In this document: one piece after another, positions 50,251-62,400 of the stretch
Position numbering within the stretch: position 1 is the stretch's first letter
Layout: every line of letters starts with the position of its first letter
Source: Xestospongia muta
Lineage: Eukaryota; Porifera; Demospongiae; Haplosclerida; Petrosiidae
Length of the DNA stretch: 64,000 nt
Direction: 5' to 3'
Assembly (NCBI GenBank): GCA_963693285.1
Contig: OY848927.1
Coordinates: 2,110,501 to 2,174,500, forward strand
Program-made: the position numbers and the translations under genes
The notes under the pieces: model-generated
Database searches by the model: none
Seen by the model: the letters and a program-made list of their open reading frames with translations, nothing else
What the model was told of the DNA's origin: nothing

Positions 50251-53200
50251 TAAAGAGTTTAGTAAGTTTATCTGTCTTAAATATACTAATAAAGTAGTCT
50301 AAATAGGTTAAAACTATAAAATAAAGAGTTTAGAGCTTTTTGAAAGTTAAAAAAGATTAGAAATTAACTGTGAAAACTGGTTAAATAAGCTGATCTAAAG
50401 AGTTTAGTAAGTTTATCTGTCTTAAATATACTAATAAAGTAGTCTAAATAGGTTAAAACTCTAAAATAAAGAGTTTAGAGCTTTTTGAAAGTTAAAAAAG
50501 ATTAGAAATTAACTGTGAAAACTGGTTAAATAAGCTGATCTAAAGAGTTTAGTAAGTTTATCTGTCTTAAATATACTAATAAAGTAGTCTAAATAGGTTA
50601 AAACTCTAAAATAAAGTGTTTAGAGCTTTTTGAAAGTTAAAAAAGATTAGAAATTAACTGTGAAAACTGGTTAAATAAGCTGATCTAAAGAGTTTAGTAA
50701 GTTTATCTGTCTTAAATATACTAATAAAGTAGTCTAAATAGGTTAAAACTCTAAAATAAAGAGTTTAGAGCTTTTTGAAAGTTAAAAAAGATTAGAAATT
50801 AACGATGAAAACTGGTTAAATAAGCTGATCTAAAGAGTTTAGTAAGTTTATCTGTCTTAAATATACTAATAAAGTAGTCTAAATAGGTTAAAACTCTAAA
50901 ATAAAGTGTTTAGAGCTTTTTGAAAGTTAAAAAAGATTAGAAATTAACTGTGAAAACTGGTTAAATAAACTGATCTAAAGATTTTAGTAAGTTAATCTGT
51001 CTTAAATATACTAATAAAGTAGTCTAAATAGGTTAAAACTCTAAAATAAAGAGTTTAGAGCTTTTTGAAAGTTAAAAAAGATTAGAAATTAACTGTCAAA
51101 ACTGGTTAAATAAACTGATCTAAAGAGTTTAGTAAGTTTATCTGTCTTAAATATACTAATAAAGTAGTCTAAATAGGTTAAAACTCTAAAATAAAGTGTT
51201 TAGAGCTTTTTGAAAGTTTAAAAAGATTAGAAATTAACTGGGAAAAATGGTTAAATAAACTAATCTACAGAATTTAGTAAGTTTATTTGTCTTAAATATA
51301 CTAATAAAGTAGTCTAAATAGGTTAAAACTCTAAAATAAAGAGTTTAGAGCTTTTTGAAAGTTAAAAAAGATTAGAAATTAACTGTGAAAACTGGTTAAA
51401 TAAGCTGATCTAAAGAGTTTAGTAAGTTTATCTGTCTTAAATATACTAATAAAGTAGTCTAAATAGGTTAAAACTCAAAAATAAAGTGTTTTTAGCTTTT
51501 TGAAAGTTAAAAAAGATTAGAAATTAACTGTGAAAACTGGTTAAATAAACTGATCTAAAGAGTTTAGTAAGTTTATCTGTCTTAAATATACTAATAAAGT
51601 AGTCTAAATAGGTTAAAACTCTAAAATAAAGAGTTTAGAGCTTTTTGAAAGTTTAAAAAGATTAGAAATTAACCGTGGAAACTGCTTAAATAAGATGATC
51701 TAAAGAGTTTAGTAAGTTTATCTGTCTTAAATATACTAATAAAGTAGTCTAAATAGGTTAAAACTCGAAAATAAAGAGTTTAGAGCTTTTTGAAAGTTAA
51801 AAAAGATTAGAAATTAACTGGGAAAACTGGTTAAATAAGCTGATCTAAAGAGTTTAGTAAGTTTATCTGTCTTAAATATACTAATAAAGTAGTCTAAATA
51901 GGTTAAAACTCTAAAATAAAGAGTTTAGAGGTTTTTGAAAGTTTAAAAAGATTAGAAATTAACTGTGAAAACTGGTTAAATAAGCTGATCTAAAGAGTTT
52001 AGTAAGTTTATCTGTCTTAAATATACTAATAAAGTAGTCTAAATAGGTTAAAACTATAAAATAAAGTGTTTAGAGCTTTTTGAAAGTTAAAAAAGATTAG
52101 AAATTAACTGTGAAAACTGGTTAAATAAGCTGATCTAAAGAGTTTAGTAAGTTTATCTGTCTTAAATATACTAATAAAGTAGTCTAAATAGGTTAAAACT
52201 CTAAAATAAAGAGTTTAGAGCTTTTTGAAAGTTTAAAAAGATTAGAAATTAACTGTGAAAACTGGTTAAATAAGCTGATCTAAAGAGTTTAGTAAGTTTA
52301 TCTGTCTTAAATATACTAATAAAGTAGTCTAAATAGGTTAAAACTATAAAATAAAGTGTTTAGAGCTTTTTCAAAGTTAAAAAAGATTAGAAATTAACTG
52401 GGAAAAATGGTTAAATAAACTAAACTAAAGAATTTAGTAAGTTTATTTGTCTTAAATATACTAATAAAGTAGTCTAAATAGGTTAAAACTCTAAAATAAA
52501 GTGTTTAGAGCTTTTTGAAAGTTTAAAAAGATTAGAAATTAACTGTGAAAACTGGTTAAATAAACTGATCTAAAGATTTTAGTAAGTTAATCTGTCTTAA
52601 ATATACTAATAAAGTAGTCTAAATAGGTTAAAACTCTAAAATAAAGAGTTTAGAGCTTTTTGAAAGTTAAAAAAGATTAGAAATTAACTGTGAAAACTGG
52701 TTAAATAAACTGATCTAAAGAGTTTAGTAAGTTTATCTGTCTTAAATATACTAATAAAGTAGTCTAAATAGGTTAAAACTCTAAAATAAAGTGTTTAGAC
52801 CTTTTTGAAAGTTTAAAAAGATTAGAAATTAACTGGGAAAAATGGTTAAATAAACTAATCTACAGAATTTTGTAAGTTTATTTGTCTTAAATATACTAAT
52901 AAAGTAGTCTAAATAGGTTAAAACTCTAAAATAAAGAGTTTAGTGCTTTTTGAAAGTTAAAAAAGATTAGAAATTAACTGTGAAAACTGGTTAAATAAGC
53001 TGATCTAAAGAGTTTAGTAAGTTTATCTGTCTTAAATATACTAATCAATTAGTCTAAATAGGTTAAAACTCTAAAATAAAGAGTTTAGAGCTTTTTGAAA
53101 GTTAAAAAAGATTAGAAATTAACTGTGAAAACTGGTTAAATAAGCTGATCTAAAGAGTTTAGTAAGTTTATCTGTCTTAAATATACTAATAAAGTAGTCT

Positions 53201-55339
53201 AAATAGGTTAAAACTCGAAAATAAAGAGTTTAGAGCTTTTTGAAGGTTTAAAAAGATTAGAAATTAACTGTGAAAACTGGTTAAATAAGCTGATCTAAAG
53301 AGTTAAGTAAGTTTATCTGTCTTAAATATACTAATAAAGTAGTCTAAATAGGTTAAAACTCTAAAATAAAGTGTTTAGAGCTTTTTGAAAGTTAAAAAAT
53401 TAGAAATTAACTGTGAAAACTGGTTAAATAAGCTGATCTAAAGAGTTTAGTAAGTTTATCTGTCTTAAATGTACTAATAAAGTAGTCTAAATAGGTTAAA
53501 ACTCTAAAATAAAGAGTTTAGAGCTTTTTGAAAGTTTAAAAAGATTAAAATTAACCGTCAAAACTGGTTAAATAAGCTGATCTAAAGAGTTTAGTAAGTT
53601 TATCTGTCTTAAATATACTAATAAAGTAGTCTAAATAGGTTAAAACTCGAAAATAAAGTGTTTAGAGCTTTTTGAAAGTTAAAAAAGATTAGAAATTAAC
53701 TGGGAAAAATGGTTAAATAAACTAATCTAAAGAGTTTAGTAAGTTTATCTGTCTTAAATATACTAAGAAAGTAGTCTAAATAGGTTAAAACTCTAAAATA
53801 AAGTGTTTAGAGCTTTTTGAAAGTTTAAAAAGATTAGAAATTAACTGTGAAAACTGGTTAAATAAGCTGATCTAATGAGTTTAGTAAGTTTATCTGTCTT
53901 AAATATACTAATAAAGTAGTCTAAATAGGTTAAAACTCGAAAATAAAGAGTTTAGAGCTTTTTGAAAGTTAAAAAAGATTAGAAATTAACTGTGAAAACT
54001 GGTTAAATAAGCTGATCTAAAGAGTTTAGTAAGTTTATCTGTCTTAAATATACTAATAAAGTAGTCTAAATAGGTTAAAACTCTAAAATAAAGTGTTTAG
54101 AGCTTTTTATAAGTTTAAAAAGATTAGAAATTAACTGGGAAAAATGGTTAAATAAACTAATCTACAGAATTTAGTAAGTTTATTTGTCTTAAATATACTA
54201 ATAAAGTAGTCTAAATAGGTTAAAACTCGAAAATAAAGAGTTTAGAGCTTTTTGAAAGTTAAAAAAGATTAGAAATTAACTGTGAAAACTGGTTAAATAA
54301 GCTGATCTAAAGAGTTTAGTAAGTTTATCTGTCTTAAATATACTAATAAAGTAGTCTAAATAGGTTAAAACTATAAAATAAAGTGTTTAGAGCTTTTTGA
54401 AAGTTAAAAGATTAGAAATTAACTGTGAAAACTGGTTAAATAAACTGATCTAAAGAGTTTAGTAAGTTTATCTGTCTTAAATATACTAATAAAGTAGTCT
54501 AAATAGGTTAAAACTCTAAAATAAAGAGTTTAGAGCTTTTTGAAAGTTTAAAAAGATTAGAAATTAACTGTGAAAACTGGTTAAATAAGCTGATCTAAAG
54601 AGTTTAGTAAGTTTATCTGTCTTAAATATACTAATAAAGTAGTCTAAATAGGTTAAAACTCTAAAATAAAGAGTTTAGAGCTTTTTGAAAGTTAAAAAAG
54701 ATTAGAAATTAACTGGGAAAAATGGTTAAATAAACTAATCTAAAGAATTTAGTAAGTTTTTTTGTCAAAAATATACTAATAAAGTAGTCTAAATAGGTTA
54801 AAACTCGAAAATAAAGAGTTTAGAGCTTTTTGAAAGTTAAAAAAGATTAGAAATTAACGGTGAAAACTGGTTAAATAAGCTGATCTAAAGAGTTTAGTAA
54901 GTTTATCTGTCTTAAATATACTAATAAAGTAGTCTAAATAGGTTAAAACTATAAAATAAAGTGTTTAGAGCTTTTAGAAAGTTAAAAAAGATTAGAAATT
55001 AACTGTGAAAACTGGTTAAATAAACTGATCTAAAGAGTTTAGTAAGTTTATCTGTCTTAAATATACTAATAAAGTAGTCTAAATAGGTTAAAACTCTAAA
55101 ATAAAGAGTTTAGAGCTTTTTGAAAGTTAAAAAAGATTAGAAATTAACTGTAAAGAATGGTTAAATAAGCTGATCTAAAGAGTTTAGTAAGTTTATCTGT
55201 CTTAAATATACTAATAAAGTAGTCTAAATAGGTTAAAACTCGAAAATAAACTGTTTAGAGCTTTTTGAAAGTTTAAAAAGATTAGAAATTAACTGGGAAA
55301 ATTGGTTAAATAAACTAATCTACAGAATTTAGTAAGTTT
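50251..55339. repeat. Mixed monomers rich in the ctggg type
   Basis: About 35 monomers. ctgggaaaa copies occur near 51,238, 52,398, 52,830, 53,700, 54,135 and 54,713, many followed by aaactaatctacagaattt. agttaatctg occurs at 50,990 and 52,585; only the second is followed by aatcaattag 458 bp later (53,043). Several copies have shortened A-runs (near 53,391 and 54,401). No gene-like sequence is seen. Confidence 0.88.
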
Positions 55340-55990
55340 ATTTGTGTTAAATATACTAATAAATTAGTCTAATTAGGTTAAAACTCTAAAATAAAGAGTT
55401 TAGAGCTTTTTGAAAGTTAAAAAAGATTAGAAATTAACTGTGAAAACTGGTTAAATAAGCTGACCTAAAGAGTTTAGTAAGTTTATCTGTCTTAAATATA
55501 CTAATAAATTAGTCTAAATAGGTTAAAACTCTAAAATAAAGAGTTTAGAGCTTTTTGAAAGTTAAAAAAGATTAGAAATTAACTGTGAAAACTGGTTAAA
55601 TAAGCTGATCTAAAGAGTTTAGTAAGTTTATCTGTCTTAAATATACTAATAAAGTAGTCTAAATAGGTTAAAACTCGAAAATAAAGAGTTTAGAGCTTTT
55701 TGAAAGTTAAAAAAGATTAGAAATTAACTGTGAAAACTGGTTAAATAAGCTGATCTAAAGAGTTTAGTAAGTTTATCTGTCTTAAATATACTAATAAAGT
55801 AGTCTAAATAGGTTAAAACTCGAAAATAAAGAGTTTAGAGCTTTTTGAAAGTTTAAAAAGATTAGAAATTAACTGTGAAAACTGGTTAAATAAGCTGATC
55901 TAAAGAGTTTAGTAAGTTTATCTGTCTTAAATATACTAATAAAGTAGTCTAAATAGGTTAAAACTATAAAATAAAGTGTTTAGAGCTTTT
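55340..55990. repeat. Eight-monomer offset duplicate, left copy
   Basis: Repeats at 56,500-57,150 with an exact 1,160 bp (8 x 145) offset. Markers are tgacctaaag at 55,461 and 56,621, ctaataaattag at 55,501 and 56,661, and the following ctcg/gttaaa and ctcg/gtttaa copies. The match ends near 55,990, where actataaaataaagtg faces actataaaataaggtg. Confidence 0.8.
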
Positions 55991-56499
55991 TGAAAGTTTA
56001 AAAAGATTAGAAATTAACTGGGAAAAATGGTTAAATAAACTAATCTACAGAATTTAGTAAGTTTATATGTCTTAAATATACTAATAAAGTAGTCTAAATA
56101 GGTTAAAACTCTAAAATAAAGAGTTTAGAGCTTTTTGAAAGTTAAAAAAGATTAGAAATTAACTGTGAAAACTGGTTAAATAAGCTGATCTAAAGAGTTT
56201 AGTAAGTTTATCTGTCTTAAATATACTAATAAAGTAGTCTAAATAGGTTAAAACTCTAAAATAAAGAGTTTAGAGCTTTTTGAAAGTTAAAAAAGATTAG
56301 AAATTAACTGTGAAAACTGGTTAAATAAGCTGATCTAAAGAGTTTAGTAAGTTTATCTATCTTAAATATACTAATAAAGTAGTCTAAATAGGTTAAAACT
56401 CTAAAATAAAGAGTTTAGAGCTTTTTCAAAGTTAAAAAAGATTAGAAATTAACTGTGAAAACTGGTAAAATAAGCTGATCTAAAGAGTTTAGTAAGTTT

Positions 56500-57150
56500 A
56501 TCTGTCTTAAATATAAAAATAAATTAGTCTAAATAGGTTGAAACTCTAAAATAAAGAGTTTAGAGCTTTTTGAAAGTTAAAAAAGATTAGAAATTAACTG
56601 TGAAAACTGGTTAAATAAGCTGACCTAAAGAGTTTAGTAAGTTTATCTGTCTTAAATATACTAATAAATTAGTCTAAATAGGTTAAAACTCTAAAATAAA
56701 GAGTTTAGAGCTTTTTGAAAGTTAAAAAAGATTAGAAATTAACTGTGAAAACTGGTTAAATAAGCTGATCTAAAGAGTTTAGTAAGTTTATCTGTCTTAA
56801 ATATACTAATAAAGTAGTCTAAATAGGTTAAAACTCGAAAATAAAGAGTTTAGAGCTTTTTGAAAGTGAAAAAAGATTAGAAATTAACTGTGAAAACTGG
56901 TTAAATAAGCTGATCTAAAGAGTTTAGTAAGTTTATCTGTCTTAAATATACTAATAAAGTAGTCTAAATAGGTTGAAACTCGAAAATAAAGAGTTTAGAG
57001 CTTTTTGAAAGTTTAAAAAGATTAGAAATTAACTGTGAAAACTGGTTAAATAAGCTGATCTAAAGAGTTTAGTAAGTTTATCTGTCTTAAATATACTAAT
57101 AAAGTAGTCTAAATAGGTTAAAACTATAAAATAAGGTGTTTAGAGCTTTT
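56500..57150. repeat. Eight-monomer offset duplicate, right copy
   Basis: Same order as 55,340-55,990. The left end carries atataaaaataaattag at 56,511, which recurs at 59,405. To the right it runs into aaggtg, caaaaataaagtgtttt and accgtggaaactgc copies in the order seen at 7,590-7,940 and 12,370-12,720. Confidence 0.78.
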
Positions 57151-57959
57151 TGAAAGTTAAAAAAGATTAGAAATTAACTGTGAAAACTGGTTAAATAAGC
57201 TGATCTAAAGAGTTTAGTAAGTTTATCTGTCTTAAATATACTAATAAAGTAGTCTAAATAGGTTAAAACTCAAAAATAAAGTGTTTTTAGCTTTTTGAAA
57301 GTTAAAAAAGATTAGAAATTAACTGTTAAAACTGGTTAAATAAGCTGATCTAAAGAGTTTTGTAAGTTTATCTGTCTTAAATATACTAATAAAGTAGTCT
57401 AAATAGGTTAAAACTCTAAAATAAAGAGTTTAGAGCTTTTTGAAAGTTTAAAAAGATTAGAAATTAACCGTGGAAACTGCTTAAATAAGATGATCTAAAG
57501 AGTTTAGTAAGTTTATCTGTCTTAAATATACTAATAAAGTAGTCTAAATAGGTTAAAACTCTAAAATAAACAGTTTAGAGCTTTTTGAAAGTTTAAAAAG
57601 ATTAGAAATTAACTGTGAAAACTGGTTAAATAAGCTGATCTAAAGAGTTTAGTAAGTTTATCTTTTATAAATATACTAATAAAGTAGTCTAAATAGGTTA
57701 AAACTCTAAAATAAAGAGTTTAGAGCTTTTTGAAAGTTTAAAAAGATTAGAAATTAACTGTGAAAACTGGTTAAATAAGCTGATCTAAAGAGTTTAGTAA
57801 GTTTATCTGTCTTAAATATACTAATAAAGTAGTCTAAATAGGTTAAAACTCTAAAATAAAGAGTTTAGAGCTTTTTGAAAGTTAAAAAAGATTAGAAATT
57901 AACTGTGAAAACTGGTTAAATAAGCTGATCTAAAGTGTTTAGTAAGTTTATCTGTCTTA

Positions 57960-59410
57960 AATATACTAATAAAGTAGTCTAAATAGGTTAAAACTCTAAA
58001 ATAAAGAGTTTAGAGCTTTTTGAAAGTTAAAAAAGATTAGAAATTAACTGTTAAAACTGGTTAAATAAGCTGATCTAAAGAGTTTAGTAAGTTTATTGTC
58101 TTAAATATACTAATAAAGTAGTCTAAATAGGTTAAAACTCTAAAATAAAGAGTTTAGAGCTTTTTGAAAGTTAAAAAAGATTAGAAATTAACCGTGAAAA
58201 CTGGTTAAATAAGCTGATCTAAAGAGTTTAGTAAGTTTATCTGTCTTAAATATCTAATAAATTAGTCTAAATAGGTTAAAACTCTAAAATAAAGTGTTTA
58301 GAGCTTTTTGAAAGTTTAAAAAGATTAGAAATTAACCGTGAAAACTGGTTAAATAAGCTGATCTAAAGAGTTTAGTAAGTTTATCTGTCTTAAATATACT
58401 AATAAAGTAGTCTAAATAGGTTAAAACTCGAAAATAAAGAGTTTAGAGCTTTTTGAAAGTTAAAAAAGATTAGAAATTAACTGAAAACTGGTTAAATAAG
58501 CTGATCTAAAGAGTTTAGTAAGTTTTTCTGTCTTAAATATACTAATAAAGTAGTCTAAATAGGTTAAAACTCTAAAATAAAGAGTTTAGAGTTTTTGAAA
58601 GTTAAAAAAGATTAGAAATTAACTGTGAAAACTGGTTAAATAAGCTGATCTAAAGAGTTTAGTAAGTTTATCTGTCTTAAATATACTAATAAAGTAGTCT
58701 AAATAGGTTAAAACTCTAAAATAAAGAGTTTAGAGCTTTTTGAAAGTTAAAAAAGATTAGAAATTAACTGTTAAAACTGGTTAAATAAGCTGATCTAAAG
58801 AGTTTAGTAAGTTTATCTGTCTTAAATATACTAATAAAGTAGTCTAAATAGGTTAAAACTCTAAAATAAAGAGTTTAGAGCTTTTTGAAAGTTAAAAAAG
58901 ATTAGAAATTAACTGTGAAAACTGGTTAAATAAGCTGATCTAAAGAGTTTAGTAAGTTTATTTGTCTTAAATATCTAATAAATTAGTCTAAATAGGTTAA
59001 AACTCTAAAATAAAGAGTTTAGAGCTTTTTGAAAGTTAAAAAAGATTAGAAATTAACCGTGAAAACTGGTTAAATAAGCTGATCTAAAGAGTTTAGTAAG
59101 TTTATCTGTCTTAAATATACTAATAAAGTAGTCTAAATAGGTTAAAACTCTAAAATAAAGAGTTTAGAGCTTTTTGAAAGTTAAAAAAGATTAGAAATTA
59201 ACTGTGAAAACTGGTTAAATAAGCTGATCTAAAGAGTTTAGTAAGTTTATCTGTCTTAAATATACTAATAAAGTAGTCTAAATAGGTTAAAACTCTAAAA
59301 TAAAGAGTTTAGAGGTTTTTGAAAGTTAAAAAAGATTAGAAATTAACTGTGAAAACTGGTTAAATAAGCTGATCTAAAGAGTTTAGTAAGTTTATCTGTC
59401 TTAAATATAA
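57960..59410. repeat. Five-monomer tandem pair with indels
   Basis: tgttaaaactgg at 58,049 and 58,769 and tatctaataa at 58,251 and 58,972 are 720-721 bp apart, or five monomers less four to five bases. The same pair of markers, 202-203 bp apart, also occurs at 4,885/5,088 and 9,955/10,158. This stretch has many small losses (tttattgtc near 58,094, aactgaaaac near 58,481, gagtttttg near 58,590). Confidence 0.75.
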
Positions 59411-62400
59411 AAATAAATTAGTCTAAATAGGTTGAAACTCTAAAATAAAGAGTTTAGAGCTTTTTGAAAGTTAAAAAAGATTAGAAATTAACTGTGAAAA
59501 CTGGTTAAATAAGCTGATCTAAAGAGTTTAGTAAGTTTATCTGTCTTAAATATACTAATAAAGTAGTCTAAATAGGTTGAAACTCGAAAATAAAGAGTTT
59601 AGAGCTTTTTGAAAGTTAAAAAAGATTAGAAATTAACTGTGAAAACTGGTTAAATAAGGTGATCTAAAGAGTTTAGTAAGTTTATCTGTCTTAAATATAC
59701 TAATAAAGTAGTCTAAATAGGTTAAAACTCAAAAATGAAGTGTTTAGAGCTTTTTGAAAGTTAAAAAAGATTAGAAATTAACTGTGAAAACTGGTTAAAT
59801 AAGCTGATCTAAAGAGTTTAGTAAGTTTATCTGTCTTAAATATACTAATAAATTAGTCTAAATAGGTTAAAACTCTAAAATAAAGAGTTTAGAGGTTTTT
59901 GAAAGTTAAAAAAGATTAGAAATTAACTGTGAAAACTGGTTAAATAAGCTGATCTAAAGAGTTTAGTAAGTTTATCTGTCTTAAATATACTAATAAAGTA
60001 GTCTAAATAGGTTAAAACTCTAAAATAAAGTGTTTAGAGCTTTTTGAAAGTTTAAAAAGATTAGAAATTAACTGTGAAAACTGGTTAAATAAGCTGATCT
60101 AAAGAGTTTAGTAAGTTTATCTGTCTTAAATATACTAATAAAGTAGTCTAAATAGGTTAAAACTCTAAAATAAAGAGTTTAGAGCTTTTTGAAAGTTAAA
60201 AAAGATTAGAAATTAACTGTGAAAACTGGTTAAATAAGCTGATCTAAAGAGTTTAGTAAGTTTATCTGTCTTAAATATACTAATAAAGTAGTCTAAATAG
60301 CTTGAAACTCGAAAATAAAGAGTTTAGAGCTTTTTGAAAGTTTAAAAAGATTAGAAATTAACTGTGAAAACTGGTTAAATAAGCTGATCTAAAGACTTTA
60401 GTAAGTTTATCTGTCTTAAATATACTAATAAAGTAGTCTAAATAGGTTAAAACTATAAAATAAAGAGTTTAGAGCTTTTTGAAAGTTAAAAGATTAGAAA
60501 TTAACTGTGAAAACTGGTTAAATAAGCTGATCTAAAGAGTTTAGTAAGTTTATCTGTCTTAAATATACTAATAAAGTAGTCTAAATAGGTTAAAACTCTA
60601 AAATAAAGAGTTTAGAGCTTTTTGAAAGTTTAAAAAGATTAGAAATTAACCGTGAAAACTGGTTACATAAGCTGATCTAAAGAGTTTAGTAAGTTTATCT
60701 GTCTTAAATATACTAATAAAGTAGTCTAAATAGGTTAAAACTCTAAAATAAAGTGTTTAGAGCTTTTTGAAAGTTAAAAAAGATTAGAAATTAACTGGGA
60801 AAAATGGTTAAATAAACTAATCTACAGAATTTAGTAAGTTTATTTGTCTTAAATATACTAATAAAGTAGTCTAAATAGGTTAAAAATCGAAAATAAAGAG
60901 TTTAGAGCTTTTTGAAAGTTTAAAAAGATTAGAAATTAACTGTGAAAACTGGTTAAATAAGCTGATCTAAAGAGTTTAGTAAGTTTATCTGTCTTTAATA
61001 TACTAATAAAGTAGTCTAAATAGGTTAAAACTCTAAAATAAAGAGTTTAGAGCTTTTTGAAAGTTAAAAAAGATTAGAAATTAACTGTGAAAACTGGTTA
61101 AATAAGCTGATCTAAAGAGTTTAGTAAGTTTATCTGTCTTAAATATACTAATAAAGTAGTCTAAATAGGTTAAAACTATAAAATAAAGTGTTTAGAGCTT
61201 TTTGAAAGTTAAAAAGGATTAGAAATTAACTGTGAAAACTGCTTAAATAAACTGATCTAAAGAGTTTAGTAAGTTTATCTGTCTTAAATATACTAATAAA
61301 GTAGTCTAAATAGGTTAAAACTCTAAAATAAAGAGTTTAGAGCTTTTTGAAAGTTAAAAAAGATTAGAAATTAACTGTGAAAACTGGTTAAATAAGCTGA
61401 TCTAAAGAGTTTAGTAAGTTTATCTGTCTTAAATATACTAATAAAGTAGTCTAAATAGGTTAAAACTATAAAATAAAGTGTTTAGAGCTTTTTGAAAGTT
61501 AAAAATGATTAGAAATTAACTGTGAAAACTGGTTAAATAAGCTGATCTAAAGAGTTTAGTAAGTTTATCTGTCTTAAATATACTAATAAAGTAGTCTAAA
61601 TAGGTTAAAACTCGAAAATAAAGAGTTTAGAGCTTTTTGAAAGTTAAAAAAGATTAGAAATTAACTGTGAAAACTGGTTAAATAAGCTGATCTAAAGAGT
61701 TTAGTAAGTTTATCTGTCTTAAATATACTAATAAAGTAGTCTAAATAGGTTAAAACTCGAAAATAAAGAGTTTAGAGCTTTTTGAAAGTTAAAAAAGATT
61801 AGAAATTAACTGTGAAAACTGGTTAAATAAGCTGATCTAAAGAGTTTAGTAAGTTTATCTGTCTTAAATATACTAATAAAGTAGTCTAAATAGGTTAAAA
61901 CTCTAAAATAAAGAGTTTAGAGCTTTTTGAAAGTTAAAAAAGATTAGAAATTAACTGTGAAAACTGGTTAAATAAGCTGATCTAAAGAGTTTAGTAAGTT
62001 TATCTGTCTTAAATATACTAATAAAGTAGTCTAAATAGGTTAAAACTCTAAAATAAAGAGTTTAGAGCTTTTAGAAAGTTAAAAAAGATTAGAAAATAAC
62101 TGTGAAAACTGGTTAAATAAGCTAATCTAAAGAGTTTAGTAAGTTTATCTGTCTTAAATATACTAATAAAGTAGTCTAAATAGGTTAAAACTATAAAATA
62201 AAGTGTTTAGAGCTTTTTGAAAGTTAAAAAAGATTAGAAATTAACTGTGAAAACTGGTTAAATAAGATAATCTAAAAGTTTAGTAAGTTTATCTGTCTTA
62301 AATATACTAATAAAGTAGTCTAAATAGGTTAAAACTATAAAACAAAGTGTTTAGAGCTTTTTGAAAGTTAAAAAAGATTAGAAATTAACTGTGAAAACTG

